A DNA stretch of 64,000 nt, from assembly GCF_965118635.1 (NCBI RefSeq), contig NZ_CBCPHV010000001.1:186001-250000 (forward strand). Direction: 5' to 3'. The first letter of the stretch is position 1; each line of letters starts with the position of its first letter. The position numbers and the translations under genes were made by a program. Below the pieces are notes generated by a model. That model did no database searches, was not told the DNA's origin, and saw nothing but the letters and a program-made list of their open reading frames with translations. Below, piece by piece: positions 36,146 through 44,500 of this stretch. The stretch is from Empedobacter brevis_A. Its GTDB lineage: Bacteria; Bacteroidota; Bacteroidia; Flavobacteriales; Weeksellaceae.

Positions 36146-37444
36146 ATGTTACAAAGAAAATATAAAATATTCGTAAAAGCTTTTGTATTTGCTCTTGCTG
36201 TTTTACAGGGAACAGATAACCTGTTTGCCCAACAGCAATTGAGCCTTGCAGAAAGTAAAGAGCTTGCATTGAAAAACAATCACAGGATTGGTAAAGCCAG
36301 AGAAGACGTAACTGCTTCCAGATCAGAGAAACAAATAGCAGACGTAACGGCAAAACCCAAAATAGATGCTTCTGCAACTGCATTTTACTTTGGTGAGCCT
36401 TTAAATACAATGCTTCCTGAGTACGGTTTCGCCCCAATGGTAAGTGTTACTCAGCCTATTTATACAGGAGGAAAGATTAAGTACGGTAAACAAATGGCGG
36501 AAACCAATATAGAGATGAGCAATGCTCAGCAGAGATTGGTCGAAGACGATGTGTTGTTAGCTACCGAAACTGCCTATTGGATTGTAGTACAGGCTAAAGA
36601 AGAAATAAAAATGGAGAAACAAGTTAAAAGACAGTTAGCTTCCCATTATACTTTTTTAAATAATCAATTCCAGGCAGGTATTATTTATAAAAATGATGTG
36701 CTTCGGGCAAAAGTACTTCAAAATGAAAATGAAGCTCGATTACAGGCGGCTGAGAACAAACTAATATTAGCCAAAAAAAGATTAATCCAGTTAACTGGAA
36801 TAGAAGAACAAACGGATATTGATGTAGTTGGTTCATTGAGTGATGATGAATTTAGAAACTATGAGATGTTACAAAGCGTACAAGTAAATCGTCCTGAAGT
36901 AGACTTAGCCACAAGTGCCATAAAAATGAGTGAACTTACAAAGAATATGCTCAGAGCCGATCTAAAACCGACAGTTGGCTTATCACTTAACGGAATGGCT
37001 GCCTTTGGAAAAGAAGGTATTAATTTTGGAGATCCAACCAAAAACAGTATGCTTACTTATTTCGGAATGTTAAGCGTAAAGATTCCCGTATTCGATTGGG
37101 GAAGTAAGCGAGAGAAAGTAAAGCAACAGGAAGCTAACATACGTTCGGCAGAATATGGATTGAGAGAACTTCAAAGCCAGATTAATGTGGAGATAGAACA
37201 AGCAACACTTAACCTTCAACTGCAGGCAAACAATATAGATTTAATGCAGGCTTCACTAATTGAAGCTGATGAAAATCTAAAATTAAGTAATGATCGTTTT
37301 CAAGCAGGAACTATCACTGGAGAAGATGTATTAATAGCAGAAACACTTTGGCAGCGTGCGTATAGCAGTATGCTTGATGCAAAAGTAAGATACAAAATTG
37401 CTGAAGCTGTTTATCACAAAGCCATCGGACAAATAAAACAGTAG
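36146..37444 (+). CDS. TolC-family outer-membrane efflux protein
   Basis: This 432-aa protein has a signal peptide (KIFVKAFVFALAVLQG) and two OEP repeats of long alpha hairpins (LSLAESKELALKNN; ANIRSAEYGLRELQSQI). It forms the outer-membrane channel for the RND pump encoded just upstream (18-bp gap). A terminator follows. Confidence 0.9.
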   Translation: MLQRKYKIFVKAFVFALAVLQGTDNLFAQQQLSLAESKELALKNNHRIGKAREDVTASRSEKQIADVTAKPKIDASATAFYFGEPLNTMLPEYGFAPMVSVTQPIYTGGKIKYGKQMAETNIEMSNAQQRLVEDDVLLATETAYWIVVQAKEEIKMEKQVKRQLASHYTFLNNQFQAGIIYKNDVLRAKVLQNENEARLQAAENKLILAKKRLIQLTGIEEQTDIDVVGSLSDDEFRNYEMLQSVQVNRPEVDLATSAIKMSELTKNMLRADLKPTVGLSLNGMAAFGKEGINFGDPTKNSMLTYFGMLSVKIPVFDWGSKREKVKQQEANIRSAEYGLRELQSQINVEIEQATLNLQLQANNIDLMQASLIEADENLKLSNDRFQAGTITGEDVLIAETLWQRAYSSMLDAKVRYKIAEAVYHKAIGQIKQ

Positions 37445-37457
37445 TCATTAACAATAT

Positions 37458-37490
37458 AATGTAGAGGCTCAATATGCCTCTACATTTTTA
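37458..37490 (+). terminator. Rho-independent terminator after the tolC-like gene
   Basis: AATGTAGAGGC pairs with GCCTCTACATT across a short loop, followed by T's. Confidence 0.85.
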
Positions 37491-37509
37491 AAATTGAAAT
37501 TATGATAAA

Positions 37510-38079
37510 ATGATACAAGAACAGCATACTGATAACCCAAAAGGTGTATTGATGATACCGGATATTTCAGGCTTTACAGATTTTGTTGTCAAGTCGAATA
37601 TGTTTGTTGGAAAATATATAACAGAAAATCTCCTGAAAGTAATAATGGATAGTAATATTCTGTGTTTTGAAATTTCTGAAATTGAAGGCGATGCAATACT
37701 TTTCTATAAGTACCAAAACTTACCGACGTTTGAAGAGAGTTTAATGCAGATAGAGCTTATCTACGGTAATTTTCAAAAGGAATTACAGCGCTTATCTCAA
37801 CAGTTAGCAATAGAAATACCTCTTTCTTTAAAGACAATAGTCCATTACGGTGAATTTACCCAGTACAAAATCGGAAAATTTGAAAAGCTTTATGGTGCAC
37901 CTGTAGTAGAAGCACATAAAATGCTTAAAAACCATATTGCAGAATATCCGCCCTATGCTTTGTTTTCAAATGCTTTTTTACAGGCCAATTTTGAGCAACC
38001 TGAAAAAACAACTTTGGAATACGATAATTGTGATGACTGTAAATATTTGCCCGAAATAGGCTACATTCACTATTTATAA
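37510..38079 (+). CDS. DUF2652 protein, cyclase-fold-like
   Basis: This 189-aa soluble protein matches DUF2652: LMIPDISGFTDFVVKSN near the N-terminus and GDAILFYKY in the middle resemble the class III nucleotidyl cyclase core, but whether it is catalytic is unknown. It lies between the RND operon terminator and the Fur-family gene. CDDCKY near the C-terminus is a possible metal-binding cysteine pair. Confidence 0.78.
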   Translation: MIQEQHTDNPKGVLMIPDISGFTDFVVKSNMFVGKYITENLLKVIMDSNILCFEISEIEGDAILFYKYQNLPTFEESLMQIELIYGNFQKELQRLSQQLAIEIPLSLKTIVHYGEFTQYKIGKFEKLYGAPVVEAHKMLKNHIAEYPPYALFSNAFLQANFEQPEKTTLEYDNCDDCKYLPEIGYIHYL

Positions 38080-38090
38080 GACAGTAACCA

Positions 38091-38124
38091 GTAAATCTCG
38101 TAAATCTATCAAAGAATATTACAA
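38091..38124 (+). promoter_or_regulatory. 34-bp AraC-type element, Fur-family gene promoter
   Basis: GTAAA at 38091, half-sites TCGTAA (38098) and TTACAA (38119), then 22 nt to TACTTTTA (38147-38154). Links the AraC-type code to the Fur-type code. Confidence 0.68.
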
Positions 38125-38192
38125 GATGGAATAAAATCGACTTCTATACTTTTACATTTGATTTATTTGGTGATTTAAACCGTACAAGCAAG

Positions 38193-38615
38193 ATGAAAAG
38201 TTTAGAAGAGAGATTGCAAAAAAGAAGCATAAAACCAACAGCGGTTAGATTATTAATTTTTCAGATAATGTCTGAATTTAAAAGAGCATTTAGCCTGACT
38301 GATCTGGAAACGGAATTAGAAACGGTAAATAAATCTACTATTTTTAGGACATTGACCCTTTTTCATGACAACTTACTCATTCATACGATTGATGACGGTT
38401 CCGGCTCCATGAAATATTCAATTTGTAGTGATACATGTATGTGTAATGTAGGTGACCTACATGTACATTTCAACTGTAACCGCTGTAAGAATACTTTTTG
38501 TCTTGAAAGTATTGCTATTCCTCCTATTCAGCTGCCAGATAGTTTCTTATTGCAAAGTATCAATTTTGTAATGAAGGGAATGTGTAACGAATGTTCGAGG
38601 TTTTTCAAAAAGTAA
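38193..38615 (+). CDS. Fur-family metalloregulator (Fur/Zur-like)
   Basis: This 140-aa protein has the Fur winged-helix start (KRSIKPTAVRLLIFQIM and VNKSTIFRTLTLFHDN), a histidine/cysteine-rich metal region (DLHVHFNCNRC) and a second pair CNEC, forming a structural zinc site. It probably controls the porin, the stand-alone ATPase N-domain and zntA through the 17-bp operator found before each. It has an AraC-type element upstream, so its level may follow the copper signal. Whether zinc, cadmium or another ion is sensed is not visible. Confidence 0.88.
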   Translation: MKSLEERLQKRSIKPTAVRLLIFQIMSEFKRAFSLTDLETELETVNKSTIFRTLTLFHDNLLIHTIDDGSGSMKYSICSDTCMCNVGDLHVHFNCNRCKNTFCLESIAIPPIQLPDSFLLQSINFVMKGMCNECSRFFKK

Positions 38616-38643
38616 GTAACTCAGAATAAAACCTCATTTTAAA

Positions 38644-38676
38644 AAAACAGCCATATGTAAATATGGCTGTTTTTTA
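38644..38676 (+). terminator. Rho-independent terminator after the Fur-family gene
   Basis: AAACAGCCATAT pairs with ATATGGCTGTTT around GTAA, followed by T's. It ends exactly where the first 17-bp operator begins. Confidence 0.85.
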
Positions 38677-38713
38677 TTTGCAACCAGGTTCCCGAATGCT
38701 ACAGTTAATTTGG
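38677..38713 (+). promoter_or_regulatory. Fur-type operator 1 and -7 element, porin promoter
   Basis: TTTGCAACCAGGTTCCC (38677-38693), with the inner palindrome AACC-A-GGTT, then TAATTTGG (38706-38713), 25 bp after the TTTG of the operator. The TTTG may also act as the -33 element. Transcription would begin near 38720. Confidence 0.75.
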
Positions 38714-38737
38714 TGCTCATTAATTTTTTGTATAATG

Positions 38738-39898
38738 ATGAGTTTTTCTAGATTTATTTATGTTGTATTATTGTTTGTTTTTCCGCTATTTGTGTGTGCT
38801 CAGGAAAAAGAAAATTCCACTGTTTTAAAAATGCTTATGAAAAAAAATATTTTGACCAAAGCTGAAGTCGATTCATTAATGGAAGTCCAAAGGATGAATG
38901 ACAGCATTATTGAAAATGAAATAAAATATATTCCAATATCTAAAAGAGGAATCTTAAATAAGTACAATATGCAAGTTGGAGTATCTGCTTTTTCAACATT
39001 AAGTTTTGATAACCTGAATAGTAGTAAATCAGATGCAACTGTTCGAGGGTTATTTATACATGTAAAAGGACAATTGCATAAAAATTTCCATTATTTTGCA
39101 ATGGCTGATATAAAATCTGCAAAATTGATCGATTATTATTTTGGTTGGTCACCCAACAAAAAAGTGAGTATTCAATTTGGACAACAAAAAATACCGATTT
39201 CGATCGAAAACCAGCGCTCCCCCTCCAATCTTGAATTTATTTACAACACGCGTTCTGTTGTATCCCTTATAGGAATGGGGGCAGATGTAATCTCTCTTCA
39301 AAATGGACAAAATAACTTCGGAAGAGATATGGGGCTGAAAATTTCAGGAAAATTATTTAGCAAAAAAGAGTATGATTTGGTTGAATACGGAGTAGGATTA
39401 TTTCAAGGATCCGGAATAAATACCAGTATCGATAGAAGTAACAAAGACTTCACGGGAAATATTTTTATTCTACCAATAAAAAATTTGCGCCTGGGAGGCG
39501 GGTTATATTTTGGTGAAGCCGTTTATAAAGATGGAGGCGAACAAGACCAAACATTACATATAAGAAACCGCTGGGTTTTGAATGGGGAATATACGTCAAA
39601 AAAAATCTATGCAAGAGCAGAATATATTAGAGGGAAAGATGGGAATATTAATAAAAAAGGTATTTACGGTATGATGCAATGGAGTCTCAACGAAAAATGG
39701 CATATCGTAAACGGTGTTGACCATTATAGTAATAATATTTCTAAAAATAGTGAAGCAACAGATTACAAAACAGGGCTCAATTATATTTTTTATGAAAATT
39801 GCAGAGCACAGATTAATTATTTGTATTCCGATTATTCGAAAGCATGGAAAACAGCAGATAATCATAGCATCGCAATACAACTACAAGTCGTTTTTTAA
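38738..39898 (+). CDS. Outer-membrane porin (OprO/P-like)
   Basis: This 386-aa protein has a signal peptide (MSFSRFIYVVLLFVFPLFVCAQ), a short helical segment (KNILTKAEVDSLMEVQ) and then alternating polar/aromatic strands ending in a terminal F (IQLQVVF), as in phosphate-selective-type porins. An upstream ATG at 38663 would precede the predicted transcription start near 38720, so the start at 38738 (or 38735) is preferred. Control by the Fur-type operator suggests a role in metal or metal-complex passage. Confidence 0.82.
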   Translation: MSFSRFIYVVLLFVFPLFVCAQEKENSTVLKMLMKKNILTKAEVDSLMEVQRMNDSIIENEIKYIPISKRGILNKYNMQVGVSAFSTLSFDNLNSSKSDATVRGLFIHVKGQLHKNFHYFAMADIKSAKLIDYYFGWSPNKKVSIQFGQQKIPISIENQRSPSNLEFIYNTRSVVSLIGMGADVISLQNGQNNFGRDMGLKISGKLFSKKEYDLVEYGVGLFQGSGINTSIDRSNKDFTGNIFILPIKNLRLGGGLYFGEAVYKDGGEQDQTLHIRNRWVLNGEYTSKKIYARAEYIRGKDGNINKKGIYGMMQWSLNEKWHIVNGVDHYSNNISKNSEATDYKTGLNYIFYENCRAQINYLYSDYSKAWKTADNHSIAIQLQVVF

Positions 39899-40456
39899 AT
39901 TGATTCTTTGCCCATTTTGCTTCTTCGCTACCTCGATATTTTACAAACTTCAAGTGGTATAGAATCTATTGTAAAAATATGGATCTGTATGTTAAGTTTC
40001 TCTGATACTATCTTTCGCACCTACTCTACTTTTCCAAACAATAGTTTTCTTCAGTCATTATATTGCCTTCAGCTTATCATATTATCAAATCCGATTGCAA
40101 TCGGATTTGATAATAATTTTACATGCAATTTTGAAAACAAATGGTTTTCAATGTAAATACAGAAACACTCGGAAGTAAGGCTGAATGATAGTACTTCTAC
40201 ACGGGAGAACTTTGGCGCAATTCCATATCTTGTATAATTGACTTTCTCACTTATCTGATAACTAACAATATCTTTTATGATCTTAAATAACTTGTTAAAA
40301 TTTGTTTGATGTTGTGCGTGTTGGGTGAGTTTGTTTGATCAATCACTTTGATCACTTCATAATATCTTTTTGTTCTCTATTTACAAAAATCAACTCCACC
40401 AACAGGTTAAGTTACAACCTCTGAATGCCTGTTTGTCGAGTTGAATGGAACTCTAA
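39899..40456. other. 558-bp non-coding interval
   Basis: No ORF is seen on either strand that is supported. It holds the perfect palindrome listed separately and an AT-rich run with an imperfect TGATCAATCACTTTGATCA inverted repeat (about 40337-40355). It may be decayed sequence. Confidence 0.5.
40080..40115. repeat. 36-bp perfect palindrome without loop
   Basis: Bases 40080-40115 are a perfect palindrome centred on TTGCAA (…AATCCGATT|…AATCGGATT…). It lies 181 bp after the porin stop. It could extrude a cruciform, act as a terminator for the porin transcript, or be a recombination or binding site. No long T-run follows. Confidence 0.7.
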
Positions 40457-40493
40457 TTTGCAACCAGGTTCCCCAAAATGACAATTAACTTTG
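40457..40493 (+). promoter_or_regulatory. Fur-type operator 2 and -7 element, stand-alone N-domain gene
   Basis: TTTGCAACCAGGTTCCC (40457-40473), 25 bp between its TTTG and the consensus -7 box TAACTTTG (40486-40493). Confidence 0.78.
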
Positions 40494-40516
40494 TTATATA
40501 ATTAAAAAATATTATT

Positions 40517-40927
40517 ATGGCAATCAAAAAACATATATCAGAAATTGCGGATAGTGCATATAAAAGCGATCTCTCGTTTGATGTAATAACCTTTGAATGT
40601 GCTGTTCCCGACAAAAAAAACGTAACAGCTTTTACGGCAGCATTGCAATCCCATTCAACGCATCCAATAGCAAGCAGCGTGCTCAAGTTTCTTTCGCCAA
40701 TTATTTTATCCGATTACAAGGTGGAAAAATTTGAAGAGATACCGGGCCATGGCATCAAAGGGTTTGTGAACGGACACGAGGTCATCATAGGGAATTTATC
40801 ACTAATTAACCTCTACGATTTTTACTACGATGAAAGTTTGGATGAATTGCAGGAGCCTGTAATCATCGTAATGATAGATGATAGATATACAGGCTGCTTT
40901 ATAATGAAAGAGGTGTTAAATGACTAA
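40517..40927 (+). CDS. Stand-alone P-type ATPase nucleotide-binding (N) domain
   Basis: This 136-aa protein has no TM segment. HSTHPIASSV (HP motif), IPGHGIKGFVNGHEVIIGN (GxGxxA-type adenine-site loop and strand) match the N-domain of P1B-type ATPases; the ZntA encoded at 48854 has QSTHPVATA and IAGHGLKATVNGKELLVGN. Phosphorylation (DKTGT) and actuator regions are absent and the gene has its own operator, -7 box and ATG, so it is an autonomous domain rather than a broken ATPase. It could bind ATP and modulate the ATPases, for example by docking, but this is unproven. Confidence 0.75.
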   Translation: MAIKKHISEIADSAYKSDLSFDVITFECAVPDKKNVTAFTAALQSHSTHPIASSVLKFLSPIILSDYKVEKFEEIPGHGIKGFVNGHEVIIGNLSLINLYDFYYDESLDELQEPVIIVMIDDRYTGCFIMKEVLND

Positions 40928-41084
40928 ATTTATTTTAAATAAATTGCTAATTACATAATCTTTTATAGATTTCATTCATGAGAAAAATAACTTATTTGTT
41001 AAGTTGAGTGCTATTATATTTTTTGTAAGTTTGTACCGACTTATTGGATGGATTATCAATCAATTAAAGTTTAAAATTAGAGAG

Positions 41085-41426
41085 GTGAAAATATTTGTAT
41101 TTATATTCAGTGTTTATATGTTAGGGATGTCAATACTTCCCTGCACAGACGCTTTGTATGAATGTACAGCAAATAACAACCAGTTAGTAGAAATTGGACT
41201 ATCACATGAAGATAATCATAAAACGGAACACAAAGATTTTTGTAGTCCTTTTTGTTCTTGCCAATGTTGTGGAACCATTACTGTAGCTATTTCGGATTTC
41301 AACATAACCGAAGTAGTATCCCCAAAACTTAAATTGAACGCTAAACAAAAGGTTTCTCTTAGAAATGTAAATCTCTATTCCCAATACTCCGGGAGCATAT
41401 GGAAACCGCCAAAGATTAATGTTTAA
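41085..41426 (+). CDS. DUF6660-like small membrane-anchored Cys-rich protein
   Basis: This 113-aa protein starts (V)KIFVFIFSVYMLGMSILPC, a signal or anchor segment, followed by a Cys cluster CSPFCSCQCCG. The type matches small proteins encoded ahead of czc operons in Bacteroidota (DUF6660-like). The GTG at 41085 is preferred: the frame extends to 41004, but that addition adds a second hydrophobic segment and homologues start at MKIFVF. It is 129 bp upstream of the CzcA-fusion gene and may bind the exported metal in the periplasm. Confidence 0.65.
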   Translation: MKIFVFIFSVYMLGMSILPCTDALYECTANNNQLVEIGLSHEDNHKTEHKDFCSPFCSCQCCGTITVAISDFNITEVVSPKLKLNAKQKVSLRNVNLYSQYSGSIWKPPKINV

Positions 41427-41555
41427 AAAGTAATTACTAGTCTTTTCTCTTGCGCTTGTGAAGAATATTTCTTCGTGTGCGTCAGTAAAAATTATTGTAC
41501 TATCATTTTAAATGATAGAAATCGTATATACTTTAAATATTAATACTAATCAAAA

Positions 41556-44500
41556 ATGTTAGATAACATAATTAAATTCAGTATCAAGAATAAGCTCATT
41601 ATTGGAGTAATGACTTTGCTGCTGATAATATGGGGCGTATGGAGTGCTACAAAACTTCCTATAGATGCCCAGCCTGATATTACAAATAATCAGGTACAAG
41701 TTATAACTCTATGTCCTACTCTAGCGGGGCAGGAAGTTGAACAATTAGTTACATTTCCAGTAGAGCAAAGTATTGTCAATCTTCCTGATGTGGAAGAGAT
41801 ACGAAGTATTTCCCGTTTTGGACTTTCAGTCGTTACCGTTGTTTTTAAGGATGAAGTAGACATCTACTTTGCTAGACAACTAGTTAATGAGAAATTGAAA
41901 GAAGCTGAGGAGCAAATTCCTGAGGGTGTAGGCACACCGGAACTATCCCCTGTTAGCTCTGGCTTAGGTGAAGTGTATCAGTATATACTACATCCTAAAA
42001 AAGGTAGCGAAGACAAATATACCGCTATGGATCTGAGAACAATGCAAGATTGGATTGTTGCTCGTCAACTATATGGAACACCAGGAATTGCTGAAATCAA
42101 TAGCTTTGGAGGGCTGCTGAAGCAATATGAAGTTTCTGTCAATCCAGATCGTTTAAGAGCTATGGATGTGAGTATTTCCGAAATATTTTCTGCATTGGAA
42201 ACTAATAACCAAAATACAGGAGGTGCATATATTGACAAGAAACCCAATGCATATTTTATTAGAGGTGTAGGTTTGGTAAACACACTTGAAGATGTAGGGA
42301 ATATTGTTGTAAAGAATATTTCAGGAGTTCCTATACTGGTAAAAGATGTAGCAGAAGTACGTTTTGGTAATGCCATTCGTTACGGTGCGCTCACCTACAA
42401 CGGAGAGGTAGATGCTGTGGGAGGAATCGTCATGATGCTCAAAGGAGAAAACAGTGCCAAAGTGGTAGAACGTATTAAGGAGAAAATTCCGACAATACAA
42501 CAATCTCTACCAGACGATATCGTTATCGAACCTTATCTCGACAGAACAGACCTTGTTGGACGTGCCATAGATACGGTTGAGAAAAATCTTATAGAGGGAG
42601 CTTTAATTGTAATTTTTGTCTTAATTCTGTTTCTAGGTAATTTAAGAGCTGGTTTAATTGTCGCTTCTGCTATTCCTTTGTCAATGCTATTTGCATTAGG
42701 TATGATGAGATTGTTTGGAGTGAGTGCCAATCTGATGAGTTTAGGAGCTATAGACTTTGGTTTGATTGTGGATGGTTCTTTGATTGTAGTGGAAGCAACA
42801 ATGCATCATCTAGGGCTTAGAAAATCAAATAAGAGACTTACACAGGGAGAAATGGATGAAGAAGTGTTCGATTCTGCAAGAAAAATACGTACAAGTGCGG
42901 CTTTCGGAGAAATCATCATTCTTATTGTATACATCCCAATATTAACATTAGTAGGGATCGAAGGAAAAATGTTTACACCAATGGCTCAAACAGTCAGTTT
43001 TGCAATTATTGGAGCTTTAATTCTTTCATTCACCTATATCCCTATGATGAGTGCACTGTTCTTGTCAAAGAAACCTATCACAAAAAAGAACCTGTCAGAT
43101 AAAATGATGGATTTCTTAAACAAAGTGTATCAGCCCCTTTTAGAAAAAGCTATTAGATTAAAATATGTAGTGATAGGATCAGCGGTAGGTTTATTTGCAA
43201 TCAGCTTATTCTTATTTTCCCGAATGGGTGGTGAATTCTTACCGAAACTAGGTGAAGGAGATTTTGCAATGCATTGTATTCTACCTCAAGGGACTTCTTT
43301 AAGTCAAAGTTTGGAGACATCTATGCAAGCGTCTCGAATTCTGAAAGAATTTGACGAAGTTAAAATGGTGGTAGGAAAAACAGGTGCCGGTGAGATACCT
43401 ACTGATCCGATGCCTCCGGAGGCTACAGATTTAATGGTCATTCTTAAGCCACAAAAAGAATGGAAAGAAAAAAAATCTTATGATGAGCTTTCAAACGAAA
43501 TGATGGAAAAACTAGAAAGTATCCCAGGGGTTTTCTTTGAAGCTAATCAGCCTATTCAGATGAGATTCAATGAATTAATGACGGGGATTCGTCAGGATGT
43601 GGCAGTGAAAATTTTTGGAGAAAATCTGGATTCTCTATTGGTGTATGCTAATAAAGTTAATACTATAGTACAGACAATTCCGGGAGCGACTGCGCCACAA
43701 GTAGAAAGAGTGGATGGACTCCCTCAAATCAACATTGATTATGATCGGGCGAGAATTGCCAACTATGGTTTAAAAATTCAAGATATTAATGACATTGTGA
43801 GTACTGCCTTTGCAGGAAAAGCAGCAGGTGTAGTATATGAAAATGAGCGAAAATTTGATCTGGTAGTTCGTCTGGACAATGAGCACAGAACCTCTATAGA
43901 AGATGTAAGTAATCTATTCATACCAACGCCTAGTGGAGAACAAATTCCGCTTTCTCAAGTAGCTGATGTCAACTATAAATTAGGTCCAGCACAAATAAGC
44001 CGTGAAGACGGAAAACGTCGTATATATGTTGGCTTTAACGTTCAGGGAAGAGATGTTGCAAGTGTGGTGAAAGATATTCAAGACAAACTCGCTCAAGAAG
44101 TGAAACTTCCGAGCGGCTACTATGTAACGTATGGTGGTCAATTTGAAAATTTACAAAAAGCAAGCGATCGTTTACTCATCGCAGTGCCGATCTCACTTCT
44201 TCTAATATTTGTACTTCTTTACTTTACATTCCGTTCACTTAAAGAAGCGGCACTTGTATATGCTGCAATACCTATGAGTGCCATAGGTGGAGTATTTGCA
44301 TTGTTGTTGAGAGATATGCCATTTAGTATTTCAGCCGGAGTTGGTTTTATTGCTTTGTTCGGTGTGGCGGTACTAAACGGAATCGTACTTATAGCAACAT
44401 TCAATAGGTTAGAAAAAGAAGGTTGGGATGACATAGTTGCACGGGTAATTGAAGGAACCAAAACAAGGTTACGTCCTGTTCTAATGACGGCATCTGTTGC

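Noticed and set aside
40080..40115. CRISPR-like repeat
   Set aside because: Single palindrome, no spacer-repeat series.
39899..40456. Degenerate coding gene in the gene desert
   Set aside because: Short overlapping frames only, with no recognisable motif.
41461..41555. AraC-type element before the CzcA fusion (CAGTAAAAATTATT)
   Set aside because: Starts like the element, but has neither half-site at the fixed 7- and 21-bp positions.
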